Shown piece by piece: positions 10,506 through 18,137 of a stretch of 64,000 bases of DNA. Location of the stretch: positions 9,616 through 73,615 of the forward strand of contig JBAYQE010000003.1 of assembly GCA_041677345.1 (NCBI GenBank). Direction: 5' to 3'. Both the position numbers and the translations under genes were made by a program. Within the stretch, counting starts at the first letter, position 1. Every line of letters starts with the position of its first letter. The notes beneath the pieces were generated by a model. That model was not told the origin of the DNA. It worked only from the letters and a program-made list of their open reading frames with translations, and searched no databases. The stretch is from JALOAT01 sp041677345 (lineage in GTDB: Bacteria > Pseudomonadota > Gammaproteobacteria > Thiohalomonadales > Thiohalomonadaceae).

Positions 10506-10721
10506 TCAATACAGGCGACGACGACGTGCAACCTCGCGCGACACCTTCTTCTGCTGGCGCTTCACGGCAGCCGCCTTCTTGCGCTTGCGCTCCGTGGTCG
10601 GCTTTTCGTAGAACTGACGCGCACGCACCTCGGAGAGGATGCCAGCCTTTTCACAGCTGCGCTTGAAGCGGCGCAGGGCGACGTCGAAGGGCTCGTTTTC
10701 TCTTACGCGAACGGAAGGCAT
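10506..10721 (-). CDS. rpsU: 30S ribosomal protein S21
   Basis: 71-aa, highly basic S21, needed for efficient binding of natural mRNAs to the 30S subunit near the anti-Shine-Dalgarno. MPSVRVRENEPFDVALRRFK and the Arg/Lys-rich tail ending ARRRRLY are almost identical to E. coli. It is the first gene of the macromolecular synthesis operon. An AAAAGG sequence precedes the ATG and a clear sigma-70 promoter lies 51-79 nt upstream. Confidence 0.98.
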   Translation of the reverse strand: MPSVRVRENEPFDVALRRFKRSCEKAGILSEVRARQFYEKPTTERKRKKAAAVKRQQKKVSREVARRRRLY

Positions 10722-10771
10722 GTACCTTTTCTACCTCTGGTTGATCGGGGGCCTGTGGCCAAGAACCGCGC

Positions 10772-10800
10772 ATTTTAAGGGCGAGACCCGCAGAATGCAA
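10772..10800 (-). promoter_or_regulatory. Sigma-70 promoter of rpsU-yqeY-dnaG-rpoD
   Basis: Minus strand: -35 TTGCAT (10800-10795), exact 17-nt spacer, -10 TAAAAT (10777-10772). It lies 51 nt before the rpsU ATG and drives away from tsaD. Confidence 0.7.
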
Positions 10801-10841
10801 AAACTCTTGTGACGAGTGTAGCGGCCCCGGACAATAGCCCC

Positions 10842-11870
10842 ATGCGTGTTATCGGCATCGAAACCTCCTGCGACGAGACCGGTCTGGCGCTGTACGACAG
10901 CGATCACGGCCTGCTCGCCCACGCCCTCCACAGCCAAATCCCGCTGCACGCCACCTACGGCGGCGTGGTACCGGAACTGGCCTCCCGCGACCATGTCCGC
11001 AAGGTACTTCCTTTGTTGGATCAGGTGCTTGGCGAATCCGGCCTGGCGCGTGGCGACATCGATGCCGTGGCCTATACCGCCGGACCGGGTTTGGTCGGTG
11101 CCCTGCTCGTCGGTGCGGCAGTCGCGCGCAGCCTGGCCTGGGCACTGGACGTGCCGTCACTGGCCGTGCATCACATGGAAGGGCATTTGTTGGCCCCGCT
11201 GCTGGAACCCGACCCACCGGCCTTCCCGTTCGTGGCGCTGCTGGTCTCGGGCGGGCATACCCAGCTGGTGCAGGTGGACGGGGTCGGGCGCTACCGGCTC
11301 CTGGGTGAGTCCCTGGATGATGCCGCCGGGGAGGCCTTCGACAAGACCGCCAAGCTGCTTGGCCTCGGCTATCCGGGCGGCCCCGCGCTGGCGCGGCTCG
11401 CCGAGCAGGGTGATGCACAGCGCTTCCGTTTCCCACGCCCCATGACCGACCGTCCCGGCCTCGACTTCAGTTTTTCGGGGCTCAAGACCTTCGCGCTCAC
11501 CACAGTGCAGAACGAGGGCATCTCGGCCGCTGCGGACATCGCCCGCGCCTTCGAGGATGCGGTGGTGGACACGCTGGTAATCAAATGTCGTCGGGCATTG
11601 CAGCAGACGGGCCTCCAACGGCTGGTGGTGGCGGGTGGTGTGAGCGCCAACCAGCGCCTGCGTACGCAGCTGAGTGCCATGGTGGAGGCCGCGGGCGGTC
11701 GCGCCTATTACCCACGCCCCGCGTTCTGCACCGACAACGGTGCCATGATCGCCTTCGCCGGCGCCCAACGCCTCGCCGCCGGCCAGCACGACCCCGGCCC
11801 CGGCTTCACCGCCCGCCCCCGCTGGCCTTTGGCGGAACTGCCGGCGCTTGAGGAAGAAGAAACAGCTTGA
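10842..11870 (+). CDS. tsaD: tRNA N6-threonylcarbamoyladenosine transferase TsaD
   Basis: 342-aa Kae1/Qri7-family protein that moves the threonylcarbamoyl group onto A37 of ANN-decoding tRNAs, working with TsaB and TsaE. Visible are the N-terminal ASKHA nucleotide motif MRVIGIETSCDETG, the metal-binding HHMEGH, the loop LLVSGGHTQLVQV, and VAGGVSANQRLR near the end. The ATG start gives the canonical MRVIGIE N-terminus; a GTG 33 nt upstream is less likely. It is divergent from rpsU, as in E. coli. Confidence 0.98.
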   Translation: MRVIGIETSCDETGLALYDSDHGLLAHALHSQIPLHATYGGVVPELASRDHVRKVLPLLDQVLGESGLARGDIDAVAYTAGPGLVGALLVGAAVARSLAWALDVPSLAVHHMEGHLLAPLLEPDPPAFPFVALLVSGGHTQLVQVDGVGRYRLLGESLDDAAGEAFDKTAKLLGLGYPGGPALARLAEQGDAQRFRFPRPMTDRPGLDFSFSGLKTFALTTVQNEGISAAADIARAFEDAVVDTLVIKCRRALQQTGLQRLVVAGGVSANQRLRTQLSAMVEAAGGRAYYPRPAFCTDNGAMIAFAGAQRLAAGQHDPGPGFTARPRWPLAELPALEEEETA

Positions 11871-11914
11871 ACACGGGGAACCCCGGGGAAAGATCATTGT
11901 TGTTCTTCCCCTGC

Positions 11915-11941
11915 GTAGGAGCGGCCTCAGGCCGCGATGGG
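11915..11941 (+). repeat. REP-like element (GTAGGAGCGGCC family)
   Basis: Starts GTAGGAGCGG and ends CCGCGATGGG, with the stem GCGGCC-TCA-GGCCGC at 11921-11935. The same head and tail recur at 48150-48208 and 63926-64000. This matches REP sequences common in pseudomonads and relatives. Confidence 0.75.
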
Positions 11942-11977
11942 TTTGAAAACGGACGGCAACCGCGGATGTGGCTGTAG

Positions 11978-12046
11978 GTCACGTTGTGAAGCTACGTGAC
12001 ACGTTGGAACCGCAGAATGTCACGTAAGCGCTGCGCGCAACGTGAC
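11978..12046. repeat. Array of four alternating 7-bp arms (GTCACGT / ACGTGAC)
   Basis: GTCACGT at 11978 and 12019; ACGTGAC at 11994 and 12040. They form two successive hairpins with 9- and 14-nt loops. The array lies between the convergent genes tsaD and plsY. Function unknown; possible termination region or remnant of a palindromic repeat. Confidence 0.75.
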
Positions 12047-12083
12047 TACGAAACGTGTGATCCCGAAATCCCCGTGGGCTTTC

Positions 12084-12671
12084 TTAGCTCTTTCCCCCGA
12101 TGCGGCCTTCCTCACCGCGCAGGAGTTTCTGGATGTTGCTGCGGTGGCGCAGGAGCAGCAGGGCGCTCATGGCGCCGATCATGATCAGGTAGGCCGGCTG
12201 CGGGTCGAGGGCCCAGGCGTACAGCGGGGCGAGTACGGCGGCGGTGAGGGCGGACAACGAGGAGATGCGCACCACCTTGGCCATGAACATCCAGGTGGCG
12301 AGTGCGGCCACAGCCACGGGCCAGGATAGGCCGAGCAGCACGCCGAGGGAAGTGGCGACACCCTTGCCGCCCTTGAAGCCGAAGAATACCGGATAGAGGT
12401 GGCCGATGAAGGCGGCGAAGGCGACCGCCGCGAGCACGGCCGGATCGTCCGTGAACAGACGCGCGGCCAGCACCGGTACCAGACCCTTGAGGCTGTCGCC
12501 GAGCAGGGTCAGGGCCGCAGCCTTCTTGCCGCCGATGCGCAGCACGTTGGTGGCGCCCGGATTGCCCGAACCCTGGGTGCGCGGGTCCGGCAAACCCATG
12601 GCGCGCGCCACGAGGATGGCGGTGGAGACGGAACCGAGCAGGTAACCTGCAAGCACGAGGATGATGTTCAT
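12084..12671 (-). CDS. plsY: Acyl-phosphate:glycerol-3-phosphate acyltransferase PlsY
   Basis: 195-aa inner-membrane enzyme that transfers acyl groups from acyl-phosphate (made by PlsX) to glycerol-3-phosphate, the first committed phospholipid step. Multiple membrane segments surround the conserved loops GSGNPGATNVLR, GHLYPVFFGFKGGKGVAT and a third near the C-terminus. It is divergent from folB, as in other gammaproteobacteria. A perfect -10 TATAAT lies upstream. Confidence 0.97.
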   Translation of the reverse strand: MNIILVLAGYLLGSVSTAILVARAMGLPDPRTQGSGNPGATNVLRIGGKKAAALTLLGDSLKGLVPVLAARLFTDDPAVLAAVAFAAFIGHLYPVFFGFKGGKGVATSLGVLLGLSWPVAVAALATWMFMAKVVRISSLSALTAAVLAPLYAWALDPQPAYLIMIGAMSALLLLRHRSNIQKLLRGEEGRIGGKS

Positions 12672-12698
12672 GGACGCACACAGCCGGAAGGTGGCGCG

Positions 12699-12704
12699 AT
12701 TATA
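12699..12704 (-). promoter_or_regulatory. Perfect -10 hexamer of the plsY promoter
   Basis: TATAAT on the minus strand, 27 nt before the plsY ATG. The -35 at 17 nt (GTGCAG) is weak, so an activator or an extended contact may help. On the plus strand TATAGT at 12751-12756 lies only 9 nt before the folB ATG, which would give a nearly leaderless folB mRNA if used. Confidence 0.45.
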
Positions 12705-12765
12705 AGGATTCGCTCCCGGGTCTGCACTGGCCCGTCCCTGGATGGCTCGTTATAGTTGCGCAACC

Positions 12766-13137
12766 ATGAAACCGCAAAACCCTGACATCATCTATCTCAC
12801 CGACCTCCAGGTCGAGACGGTCATCGGCATTTACGACTGGGAGCGTCGCATTCGCCAGACCGTCAGCATCGATCTGGAAATGGCCGCCGACATCCGCCGC
12901 GCCGCCGCCACCGACAGTATCGAGGACACCCTCAACTACAAGGCGGTGGCGAAGCGCATCATCGCCTTCGTGGAGGGCAGCGAATTCCAGCTGGTGGAGA
13001 CGCTCGCCGAGCGGATCGCACAGATCGTGTTGACCGAATTCCAGGTCCCATGGGTACGCCTGCGCCTCAACAAGCGCGGCGCCGTGCGGTTTGCCAAGGA
13101 CGTGGGCGTGGTGATCGAGCGCGGAACCCGGCCGTGA
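12766..13137 (+). CDS. folB: Dihydroneopterin aldolase FolB
   Basis: 123-aa folate-pathway enzyme that cleaves 7,8-dihydroneopterin to 6-hydroxymethyl-dihydropterin and glycolaldehyde. The pterin-binding Glu is in VIGIYDWERRIRQ; the conserved SIEDTLNYKAVAKRI and the C-terminal Lys in LNKRGAVRFAKDVGV are present. It overlaps folK by 4 bp (GTGA), so consecutive pathway enzymes are translationally coupled. An in-frame ATG at 12742 is possible but would lie upstream of the candidate -10. Confidence 0.95.
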   Translation: MKPQNPDIIYLTDLQVETVIGIYDWERRIRQTVSIDLEMAADIRRAAATDSIEDTLNYKAVAKRIIAFVEGSEFQLVETLAERIAQIVLTEFQVPWVRLRLNKRGAVRFAKDVGVVIERGTRP

Positions 13138-13619
13138 CCACGGTTTTTGTCAGCATCGGCAGCAACATCCAGCGGGAACGCCACGTCCGTGATGGCGTGC
13201 AGGCATTGCGCGAGCGCTTCGGTGAGCTGCAGCTCTCCACCGTGTACGAGAGCGAAGCCGTGGGGTTCGAAGGTGACCCGTTCTACAACCTGGTGGCCGG
13301 TTTTCAGACCGATGCCAGCCCCGCAGAGGTGGTGGCAGCGCTGCGCGCCATCGAGGATCGTTTCGGCCGTGTGCGCACCGGCCCGCGTTTCTCCTCACGA
13401 ACGCTGGATATCGACCTACTGCTCTATGGCGATGCCGTGTTCGAGCAGCCGGTGGTGATTCCCCGCCAGGAGATCACTCGCAACGCATTCGTGTTGCTCC
13501 CGCTCGCTGAATTGGCGCCGGATACGGTCCATCCGCTGACCGGCAGAACCTACGCAGCCATGTGGGCGGATTTCGACAAGGCCGCACAGCCCCTCTGGCC
13601 GGTGGCGTTCCCATGGTAA
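13134..13619 (+). CDS. folK: 6-hydroxymethyl-7,8-dihydropterin pyrophosphokinase FolK
   Basis: 161-aa HPPK that transfers pyrophosphate from ATP to the FolB product. The GTG start overlaps the folB stop and gives the normal N-terminus TTVFVSIGSNIQRE. The family motif FSSRTLDIDLLLYGD, with metal-binding Asp residues, is intact, as is VIPRQEITRNAFVLLPLAEL. Its stop abuts the stop of the convergent pteridine reductase-like gene with no spacer. Confidence 0.96.
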   Translation: MTTVFVSIGSNIQRERHVRDGVQALRERFGELQLSTVYESEAVGFEGDPFYNLVAGFQTDASPAEVVAALRAIEDRFGRVRTGPRFSSRTLDIDLLLYGDAVFEQPVVIPRQEITRNAFVLLPLAELAPDTVHPLTGRTYAAMWADFDKAAQPLWPVAFPW

Positions 13620-14372
13620 TCAGGAATTGAGTGAGCGGCCTCCATCCACGGTAAGTATCTGTCCGCTCATGTAGTTGGCATCACGCATCAGGAACAGCAC
13701 GGTCTTGGCAATATCGCGGGGCGAGCCCTGGCGCTTGAGGAAGGTGCGGGAGATGATGCGTTGCTTGGTGATGTCATCCATGTCCCGCTCCGGCCACAGG
13801 ATGGCACCGGGTGCCACCGCGTTCACCCTCACCTCCGGGCCGAGTTCGCCCGCGAGCGCCTTGGTCATCATGGCGAGGCCTGCCTTGGCGATGCTGTAGA
13901 CCGGATGTCCCTTGAGCGGACGATCCGCGTGGATGTCAACGATGTTGACAATACAGCCACGCTGCCGCGCGAGATGGGGCGCTGCGGCCTGGGACAGGAA
14001 AAAGGGCGCCTTCAGGTTGGTGCCGAGCAGATCGTTCCACTGCTGATCATCCACCGTGCCCATGGGTGTCGGATAGAACGTGGAGGCGTTGTTCACCAAC
14101 GCGTCCAGGCGGCCCCACACGCCATGGGCCTCGCGCACCAGCGCGGGCAGCTTGCCGATGTCGAGCAGATCGGCCTGGATGAGCACCACGGAGTTGGGCC
14201 GGCGGCGCTGGAGTTCTTCCTGAACCTGGAGCGCCGGCTTGCGGGAGCTGCGGTAGTGCAACACGATGTTCGCGCCATTGGCGTGCAGCAGGCGCGCCGT
14301 TTCGGCGCCGATGCGCTGCGCCGCGCCCGTGATGAGGACTACGCGCCCTTCCAGGTTATCGCCGTTCTCCAC
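13620..14372 (-). CDS. folM: Pteridine reductase-like short-chain dehydrogenase (FolM type)
   Basis: 250-aa NADPH-dependent SDR. The cofactor motif TGAAQRIG has the Arg-Ile-Gly form of pteridine reductases in place of the usual TGxxxGIG. The catalytic Tyr and Lys are in YSIAKAG, and NNAST precedes them. FolM-type enzymes reduce dihydromonapterin or dihydrobiopterin. The location beside folB-folK supports pterin chemistry. The GTG start at 14372 has a good Shine-Dalgarno (GGAGAG); the frame is open further upstream without one. Confidence 0.85.
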   Translation of the reverse strand: MENGDNLEGRVVLITGAAQRIGAETARLLHANGANIVLHYRSSRKPALQVQEELQRRRPNSVVLIQADLLDIGKLPALVREAHGVWGRLDALVNNASTFYPTPMGTVDDQQWNDLLGTNLKAPFFLSQAAAPHLARQRGCIVNIVDIHADRPLKGHPVYSIAKAGLAMMTKALAGELGPEVRVNAVAPGAILWPERDMDDITKQRIISRTFLKRQGSPRDIAKTVLFLMRDANYMSGQILTVDGGRSLNS

Positions 14373-14434
14373 GTTGCTCTCCGTAAGATTTTGCAAAACG
14401 TAAACTATATCCGTTTCCGGACCGAGCGTTTTCC

Positions 14435-15616
14435 ATGCACAACTCCCATCAAGGGCGGTCGCCGTCAGGCCTGCCCACCCCCTCGCCCGACGCCCTTGCC
14501 GCCAGTGCCCGCTTGCGCGCACGCATCTGTGCGGAAGAGGCGGCAAGCGGCCCGCTATCCTTCTCCCGCTTCATGGAACTGGCGCTGTATGCACCGGGCC
14601 TTGGTTATTACACCGGCGGCAGCCGCAAGTTCGGCGAGGCCGGTGACTACGTCACCGCGCCGGAAATCTCGCCACTTTTTTCCTGGTGCCTGGCACGCCA
14701 GACCGCGGACGTGCTCCGCGCCATGGGCGGTGGCGACGTACTGGAGTTCGGCGCGGGCACCGGTGCGCTGATGATCGAGCTTCTGCGCGAGCTCGAACGC
14801 CTCGACGCCCTGCCCGCACGCTACCAGGTGCTGGAAGTGAGCCCTGAACTGGCTGAGCGTCAGCGTACACGGCTCGCCGCGGAATTGCCGCATCTGGTCG
14901 GGCGGGTCAACTGGCTGGGCGTGCTGCCGGCCGGCTTCGCGGGGGTGATCATCGCCAACGAGGTACTCGACGCCATGCCCGTGCAGCGCTTTCGCCTGCA
15001 ACAGGACGGCGTGGACGAGTTGTGCGTGGCCTGCACGGACACGGGCTTTGCCTGGAGCGCACGCGCGGCCGGACCGCGCCTGGAAGCACGCGCACAGGGA
15101 CTCGCACAGGCTTACGGCCTGCCTGCGAGCTACGAGAGTGAAGTGGGATTCGCCGCCGAGGACTGGATGCGTACGCTCTCCGACGTAGTCACGCGGGGGG
15201 TCGCACTGCTCATCGACTACGGCTTTCCTGCCCGAGAGTTCTATCATCCCCAGCGCCATACCGGCACACTCATGTGCCATTACCGTCACCATGCCCATAC
15301 CGACCCCTTCTTCGCGGTCGGGCTCCAGGACATCACCGCGCACGTGGATTTCACGGCCATGGCCGATGCCGCTTTCGACACCGGGCTCGACGTACTCGGC
15401 TTCACCAATCAGGCCAATTTCCTGCTGGCCTGCGGACTCCTCGACTTTCTGCAACATGCCGCGCCATCTCGCGCGCAACTGGAAGACAGCACGGCGGTTA
15501 AGAAACTCACGCTGCCCTCGGAAATGGGGGAGCTGTTCAAGGTGCTGGCGGTCGGGCGCGGTGTGGAGGAGCCGCTCACGGGTTTTCGCATGCGCGACGA
15601 TCGGGCGCGCCTCTGA
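14435..15616 (+). CDS. MidA/NDUFAF7-family SAM-dependent methyltransferase
   Basis: 393-aa member of the family that includes mitochondrial NDUFAF7, which dimethylates an arginine of a complex I subunit. The signature start FSRFMELALYAPGLGYYTGG, the SAM motif VLEFGAGTGALMIELL, IIANEVLDAMPV and LLIDYGF are in order. The bacterial substrate is not known. It is divergent from the folM-like gene with 62 bp between starts. Confidence 0.9.
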   Translation: MHNSHQGRSPSGLPTPSPDALAASARLRARICAEEAASGPLSFSRFMELALYAPGLGYYTGGSRKFGEAGDYVTAPEISPLFSWCLARQTADVLRAMGGGDVLEFGAGTGALMIELLRELERLDALPARYQVLEVSPELAERQRTRLAAELPHLVGRVNWLGVLPAGFAGVIIANEVLDAMPVQRFRLQQDGVDELCVACTDTGFAWSARAAGPRLEARAQGLAQAYGLPASYESEVGFAAEDWMRTLSDVVTRGVALLIDYGFPAREFYHPQRHTGTLMCHYRHHAHTDPFFAVGLQDITAHVDFTAMADAAFDTGLDVLGFTNQANFLLACGLLDFLQHAAPSRAQLEDSTAVKKLTLPSEMGELFKVLAVGRGVEEPLTGFRMRDDRARL

Positions 15617-15878
15617 CTGCACGCCGAATGCGACGGCACGGGGACGCGGAGCTCACCGACGAGTCCCTCGGCTCGGGAGACGCGGGAGATCCCGTCCCCT
15701 GAGGATCTCGCTCCCGTCGTTTTCCCTCGCCTCGGCGTTGAACCCCACATCATCAATGGCCGTCTCAAGCGCATATAGCGACGCGCCGCCTCCCGCCCAT
15801 GGGTGGCAGGGGCGTTCCTGGCGTCTCTGCTCCGGTCCGTGGGGTCCTGGCAGGCACACGCCAAGGGAGTGCTGCGGG
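15617..15878. other. Intergenic stretch with no assigned content
   Basis: 262 bp between the MidA-like gene and the 68-aa minus-strand gene. Rich in GGGAG/CTCCC words but without a strong hairpin, T-run or protein-like frame. Confidence 0.4.
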
Positions 15879-16085
15879 TTAGCACTTAAGCCGCGCCAGT
15901 TCGGCGCGCCGTGCACTGAGAAGTGCGGTATAGGTACGTGCGAGCGAGCGCTCGTAGGCACAATCGGCACGCCGCGCGGCCTCGCGGGAGCGCGCTTCCA
16001 GAAAGGCGATTTCCTCGATCAGCCGCGCTTCACTATGGGGACCACGCGGCAAGGCCGCGGTGTAAAAATCAATGATCTCCGTCAT
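15879..16085 (-). CDS. Small hypothetical protein (68 aa)
   Basis: Not recognised. The predicted 68-aa protein starts MTEIIDFYTAALPRGPHSEA and then runs as one Arg/Ala/Glu-rich helix (EEIAFLEARSREAARRAD) ending in LKC. A Shine-Dalgarno AGGGA lies 5 nt before the ATG. The amphipathic composition suggests a small soluble helical protein. It is read opposite to both neighbours and is expressed only if the upstream promoter is real. Confidence 0.55.
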   Translation of the reverse strand: MTEIIDFYTAALPRGPHSEARLIEEIAFLEARSREAARRADCAYERSLARTYTALLSARRAELARLKC

Positions 16086-16237
16086 GGATGTCCCTGTGTG
16101 TGGTTTGGAAAAGGGATAATGCCGGTTATTTGTGAATTTCTTGTGGCCGCCGTTCCGTGGGCGGCACATGGGTCGGTTATGATTCCGACTCACGAAAGGT
16201 AGCCCAACGGGCCGGGCTTTCAACACGCGGGTGAGGC

Positions 16238-16933
16238 ATGGGTAATCAACTGGAACAGACGCAGGCGCTGCTGGCGAAACACCATCGCGACGGAGAGCGC
16301 TTCGCACGCATCATCAAGGAAGGTTTTGAGCGACGTTTCAACGAGGAATTCTGGGATTTCTGGAACGAGTGGATCGCACCGGTGTGCACCGATGGCGGCG
16401 CAGTGCTCGATCTGGGGGCCGGTCCGGGACTGTTCGTCCGCGCCCTGGCGCAGCGTTTCCCGCAGCTGCGCACCGTGGGCGTGGAGTGCGCACCCTATAT
16501 GCTGGAGGCGGTGGAGCCACTTCCGGAAAATGCCTCCATGCTGTGCGAGGACCTGCACGACCCGCACCTTCCACTGGCCGACGCCAGCGTAGATGCCGCG
16601 CTCGCCTCGGTGGTGTTGCACGAGATGAACCAGCCAGTGCGATCATTGCTGGAGTTGCGGCGCTGCATGCGCCCGGGCGGGCGCCTGTTGATCCTGGATT
16701 GGGTGCGGGCACCATTGGATGTCTACGTGCGCCACCAGACCGACGAGGCACGCGTGTTCGGCGCGGACATGCCGGTGGGTGAGCTTGAAGACCTGTTCAC
16801 CCACTTCATCGAGCACAACCGCTTTTCACGCGAGGATCTTGTCTATCTTCTCAATCGCACCGGATTTGCGGTCATTGATACCCACCTCAGCAAGGAAGGG
16901 CGCTATGCACGCATCGTGGCGGAGCGACGCTAG
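16238..16933 (+). CDS. Class I SAM-dependent methyltransferase
   Basis: 231-aa cytosolic methyltransferase. SAM motif I is AVLDLGAGPGLFVRAL, the acidic end of strand 2 is GVECAP, and motif post-I contains ASVVLHEMNQPVRSL, typical of UbiE/Methyltransf_11 enzymes. The C-terminal FSREDLVYLLNRTGF is typical of the fold. Substrate unknown. It is followed by a VanZ-like gene 60 nt downstream. Confidence 0.85.
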   Translation: MGNQLEQTQALLAKHHRDGERFARIIKEGFERRFNEEFWDFWNEWIAPVCTDGGAVLDLGAGPGLFVRALAQRFPQLRTVGVECAPYMLEAVEPLPENASMLCEDLHDPHLPLADASVDAALASVVLHEMNQPVRSLLELRRCMRPGGRLLILDWVRAPLDVYVRHQTDEARVFGADMPVGELEDLFTHFIEHNRFSREDLVYLLNRTGFAVIDTHLSKEGRYARIVAERR

Positions 16934-16993
16934 GTTGTTGCCATACCACGCCGGTCTCGACACGGTCTCCCCTGACCGCCCGGCAGGTGTCCG

Positions 16994-17377
16994 GTGAAGG
17001 GGCGCTTGAAGTATCACCGCACCTGGGTTGCCATCGGCTTCGCCCTGGTGGGTCTGCTGGTGGTGCTCTCGCTCATTCCTGCACCGCCCACGCCCCTCGG
17101 ATTCCAGGGCGCGGACAAGCTGGAGCACTTCGCAGGATATGCCCTGCTCATGACCTGGTTCATGCAGATCTATCACGCGCGCGCGGTGCGTGCGTGGGTA
17201 GCGGGTGCGCTGGTCGTGCTGGGATTTGTCATCGAGGTACTACAGGGCCTCAGCGCGCTTCGTTATTTCGACTATCTGGATGCCGCCGCCAACGCGGCGG
17301 GGGTGCTGCTCGCCTGGTGGCTGGTGCGGCCGCCGTTTTCGCGGGTGCTTTGGCAGCTCGAACAGCGTTTCGCCTGA
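16994..17377 (+). CDS. VanZ-like membrane protein
   Basis: 127-aa protein with four predicted membrane segments. ADKLEHFAGYALLMTW and an aspartate near FDYLDAAANAAGVLLAWWL match the VanZ-like family (conserved Lys-Glu/His pair and Asp-x3-N). Such proteins are linked to glycopeptide resistance only in Enterococcus; elsewhere the role is unknown. The start is GTG, 60 nt after the methyltransferase. Confidence 0.82.
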   Translation: MKGRLKYHRTWVAIGFALVGLLVVLSLIPAPPTPLGFQGADKLEHFAGYALLMTWFMQIYHARAVRAWVAGALVVLGFVIEVLQGLSALRYFDYLDAAANAAGVLLAWWLVRPPFSRVLWQLEQRFA

Positions 17378-17387
17378 ACCCTGTTTG

Positions 17388-18137
17388 CTACGGTGCGCAG
17401 CGCCCGACGCGTAGCGCCAGGGGCCAGCGGACGGACAGGCGTTGGTGCGCGCCCGACGCTGCGCCAAGCGCATCGGCCATGGCTTGCACGGGATCGACCC
17501 CACAGGCCTCCCGATAGCGCTTTACCGCCGACCAGGTGCGCAGGTAACCGAGAAGGTGGGCGAGGTCCCATTCCGTGCGCATCTCGAACGCAGGGACGGT
17601 GATCTCTGTGAATGGAAACGGCAGATCACGGTAGCCGTTTTCCACCAGGCGCCGCTCGCTCGGCCACCAGGGGCCAAGTACCTCGCCATACAGGTGGTCG
17701 ACCAGCGTATCCAATGCATCGATGTCGGTACGGAACAGGTTATAGGTCCACACCGCCAGCAATCCGTCGGGGCGCAGCACGCGCCTGACCTCCGCATAGA
17801 AGCGCTCGAGATCGAACCAATGCAGCGCCTGGGCGACGCTGACGAGATCCACCGATCGTGCGGCGAGACCGCTGTCCTCGGCCGGTGCCACGGCGTAGCG
17901 CACGCGAGCGTGGCGGTAGGCATTCTCGATCTGCCCGGCGCTGGCATCGGTGGCGATGACCTGATCGAAATGCTCCGCCAAGCCGATGGCAGCCTGACCC
18001 GAGCCGGCGGCACAGTCCCAGGCCAGCGTCCGGCCTGGGGTCTGCTGCGCAAGCCAGGCATAGAGTGCGTCCGGGTACACTGGGCGGAAACTGGCGTAGC
18101 CCGTGGCCAGCGCCGAGAAGTGGTCCTTGAAGCTCAC
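17388..18137 (-). CDS. Class I SAM-dependent methyltransferase (Methyltransf_11-like)
   Basis: 249-aa enzyme beginning KDHFSALATGYASFRPVYP, a hallmark of the yeast Tmt1/bacterial class that acts on small acids. The SAM motif AWDCAAGSGQAAIGLAEHF and the motif VSVAQALHWFDLERFY are characteristic. The substrate is not determined. Its ATG overlaps the cca stop (ATGA), so it is co-translated after cca. Confidence 0.85.
   Translation of the reverse strand: MSFKDHFSALATGYASFRPVYPDALYAWLAQQTPGRTLAWDCAAGSGQAAIGLAEHFDQVIATDASAGQIENAYRHARVRYAVAPAEDSGLAARSVDLVSVAQALHWFDLERFYAEVRRVLRPDGLLAVWTYNLFRTDIDALDTLVDHLYGEVLGPWWPSERRLVENGYRDLPFPFTEITVPAFEMRTEWDLAHLLGYLRTWSAVKRYREACGVDPVQAMADALGAASGAHQRLSVRWPLALRVGRCAP

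Noticed and set aside
9092..10666. 524-codon plus-strand frame over dnaG and yqeY
   Set aside because: Mirror of two conserved genes; no start signal or recognisable domain.
16994..17377. Glycopeptide resistance gene vanZ
   Set aside because: Only the broad VanZ-like membrane family is supported; no van cluster and a Gram-negative host.
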